Shown here piece by piece: positions 62,809 through 64,000 of a DNA stretch of 64,000 bases. The notes under the pieces are model-generated. The model did no database searches and had not been told where the DNA came from. It saw nothing but the letters and a program-made list of their open reading frames with translations. Positions within the stretch are counted from its first letter, which is position 1. Each line of letters starts with the position of its first letter. Made by a program: the position numbers and the translations under genes. The stretch is from positions 16,208 through 80,207 of the forward strand of contig JACQZW010000059.1 in NCBI GenBank assembly GCA_016213675.1. The letters run 5' to 3'. Source of the stretch: Acidobacteriota bacterium (GTDB lineage: Bacteria; Acidobacteriota; Thermoanaerobaculia; Thermoanaerobaculales; Thermoanaerobaculaceae).

Positions 62809-63716
62809 GTCCGCTCCGCCCCCGGGCCGAGCAGGAAGGCGTAGCCGAGCAGCTTGTAGACCAGCTTGGCGGCGAGGAAGTCCGGCGCGACGTTGCCCGG
62901 CATCGGCGCCAGCTCGACGACGTCGAAGCCGATGATCCGCTTGACGCGGGCGACCTCGCGCAGCACGTCGAGGGCCCGGTACCACGACAGGCCGCCCGGT
63001 TCCGGCGTCCCGGTGGCCGGCATGATCGCCGGATCGAAGGCGTCGAGGTCGACGGTGACGTAGACCTCCTCGGGCAGCGCGTCGAGGACGCGGCCGATCC
63101 AGCGGTCGACCGGCTCGTTGACGGCCTCGGGGGCGAACACCGTGCAGACCTTGCGGTCGCGAACCAGCGCGCGCTCCTCGGCGGTCAGCGAGCGGATGCC
63201 CACCTGGGCGATCGGCACGCCGTCGTCGAGCACCCGGTGCATGACGCAGGCGTGATTGGCGGGCGAGCCCTCGAACGAGTCGCGGAGGTCGGCGTGGGCG
63301 TCGAGCTGCAGCACGCCGAGGCGCGGATGACGCGACCGCACCGCGCGGATCAGCGGCGCGGAGACCGAGTGCTCGCCGCCGAGGCCGACGAGGAAGCGGC
63401 CTTCGTCGACGACGGCGCGGGCGACGCGCTCGATCCTCGCCATGGTCGCCTCGGGGCCGCTGGTGTCGGGGACCACGGCGGGCTCCGTGACGATCGGCGC
63501 CACCTCGAACGTCTCGACGTCGAGCTCGTCGTCGTAGGTCTCGAGGTGCGTCGAGGCTTCGAGGATCGCCAGAGGACCGCGGCGCGCGCCCGGCTGGTAG
63601 GACGTCGTCAGGTCGTACGGGATCGGCAGGATCGCCACCCGCGGCTCTCCCGGCGGCTTGAGCTCGTCGGGCAGCCCGAGGAACTCCTGGTACGGAGCGT
63701 ATCGCTCGTCGGTCAT
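62805..63716 (-). CDS. speB: Agmatinase/ureohydrolase
   Basis: 303 aa. The binuclear manganese motifs of the arginase family are present: GGEHSVS, LQLDAHADLRD and VTVDLDAFDP. IPYDLTTSYQPGARRGP near the N-terminus is typical of agmatinase. It would convert agmatine to putrescine and urea; other guanidino substrates are possible. ATG 63716 (MTDERYAPYQEF) is preferred, as the upstream frame is repeat-derived. No arginine decarboxylase is in the window. Confidence 0.9.
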   Translation of the reverse strand: MTDERYAPYQEFLGLPDELKPPGEPRVAILPIPYDLTTSYQPGARRGPLAILEASTHLETYDDELDVETFEVAPIVTEPAVVPDTSGPEATMARIERVARAVVDEGRFLVGLGGEHSVSAPLIRAVRSRHPRLGVLQLDAHADLRDSFEGSPANHACVMHRVLDDGVPIAQVGIRSLTAEERALVRDRKVCTVFAPEAVNEPVDRWIGRVLDALPEEVYVTVDLDAFDPAIMPATGTPEPGGLSWYRALDVLREVARVKRIIGFDVVELAPMPGNVAPDFLAAKLVYKLLGYAFLLGPGAERT

Positions 63717-63730
63717 GGCCACCACCCTAC

Positions 63731-63862
63731 CAGGGTTGCACACCCTCCCGCCCGACCAGGCTTGCACGCCCTCCCACCCGCCCAGGGTTGCCCTCCCGAC
63801 CACCCACCCAGGGTTGAGGAACTGCTAGGTTAGGGATTCGCCCTGATTCTGCTTCAACCCTT
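63731..63862. repeat. 26-bp repeat element with palindromic core, copy B
   Basis: Three direct 26-bp units at 63731, 63757 and 63783, headed CAGGGTTG/CAGGCTTG/CAGGGTTG. A 54-bp core (63809-63862) bounded by CAGGGTTG and CAACCCTT follows. The core's right end TTCTGCTTCAACCCT matches copy A (TTCTTGCTTCAACCCT). The inverted units of copy A are replaced here by an octamer array. Confidence 0.8.
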
Positions 63863-63916
63863 CAACCCTTCAACCCTTCAACCCTTCAACCCTTCGACCC
63901 TTCAACCCTTCACGCC
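63853..63916 (+). repeat. Octamer tandem repeat (TTCAACCC)n
   Basis: Seven units of TTCAACCC (one with G for A at 63893-63900) plus a degenerate eighth, directly upstream of the leuS promoter region. On the minus strand GGG recurs every 8 nt. Confidence 0.9.
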
Positions 63917-63929
63917 TGCCTCTCCTTGC

Positions 63930-63935
63930 TACAAT
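63930..63935 (+). promoter_or_regulatory. Probable -10 of leuS promoter
   Basis: TACAAT, 19 bp before the leuS ATG. The -35 region would fall in the end of the octamer array (TTCACG or similar) and is weak. Confidence 0.4.
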
Positions 63936-63953
63936 CCAGCGCCGGAGGCGTGA

Positions 63954-64000
63954 ATGCCTGAGCCGTACGACCCACAGAAGATCGAGCCGTTCTGGCAGGA
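63954..64000 (+). CDS. leuS: Leucyl-tRNA synthetase, N-terminus only
   Basis: ATG 63954 with GGAGGCGTGA upstream begins MPEPYDPQKIEPFWQ, the conserved start of bacterial LeuRS (Y-D-P-x-x-I-E-x-x-W). Only 15 complete codons are in the window, so the call rests on this motif and the good ribosome site. Confidence 0.7.
   Translation, partial: MPEPYDPQKIEPFWQ

Noticed and set aside
63809..63862. Integron attC site (CAACCCT ... AGGGTTG arms)
   Set aside because: Outer arms resemble RYYYAAC/GTTRRRY only loosely, there are no inner L sites at the expected spacing, and no integrase or cassettes are present.

Overview
The window is uniformly GC-rich (roughly 70% by eye) and densely coded. Most genes lie in long same-strand runs joined by ATGA/GTGA stop-start overlaps. 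The gene content suggests a free-living heterotrophic Gram-negative bacterium: a nine-heme exported cytochrome, lipoproteins, families of exported proteins with Calx-beta, FG-GAP and BNR folds, a single-protein sorting tail, and complete amino-acid pathways. The exported protein pair at 55155-57885 and the C-terminal module of the cytochrome remind me of Acidobacteriota (Thermoanaerobaculia-like) genomes. That placement is inference, and I see no rRNA or tRNA to anchor it.

Layout. 1-4.3 kb: the truncated alpha part of an ADP-forming acyl-CoA synthetase, a DMT permease and a large protein I do not recognise. 4.5-10.7 kb: two large exported proteins, the second a nonaheme cytochrome c, each followed by a hairpin terminator. 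10.9-25.7 kb (minus strand): an arginine operon read argG, unknown P-loop gene, argC, argD, argF', argB, argE', argH, argR, carA, carB. It starts at an AT-rich palindrome that looks like an ArgR operator. The carbamoyltransferase is of the N-acyl-ornithine type with Val at the specificity position, so the route probably runs through N-succinyl or N-acetyl citrulline. 25.9-28.0 kb: an exported BNR-repeat propeller protein.

28.0-33.3 kb: metY-metX-lysC-asd, preceded by what looks like a complete ribosome-mediated attenuator. It has a consensus promoter, a 26-codon leader ORF with a Met-Asn-Met-Arg-Met-Arg-Met-Arg run, an antiterminator and an intrinsic terminator. This is the most striking feature of the window. 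33.3-42.8 kb: a signalling and transport cluster containing two single-domain response regulators, a histidine kinase, a TSUP permease with a small membrane partner and a lipoprotein, and two PEP-synthase-like proteins whose PEP-binding barrel is replaced by a shared domain I do not recognise. 43.1-54.7 kb: acyl-CoA dehydrogenase, MaoC hydratase, dipeptidase, phospholipase D-like lipoprotein, EthD-like protein, PPK2, AI-2E-family permease, alpha/beta hydrolase and an ABC-2 exporter. 54.7-62.0 kb: a YbjQ protein, then an exported-protein operon ending in a Wzy/WaaL-like membrane protein and a TPR-like protein. 62.1-64 kb: a membrane protein with an agmatinase, then the first codons of leuS.

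Two repeat families are scattered through junctions. One is a set of short arrays of 7-bp units, usually exactly four units (28 bp). The other is a 26-bp CAGGGTTG-headed repeat with a palindromic core, present at two loci 21 kb apart.
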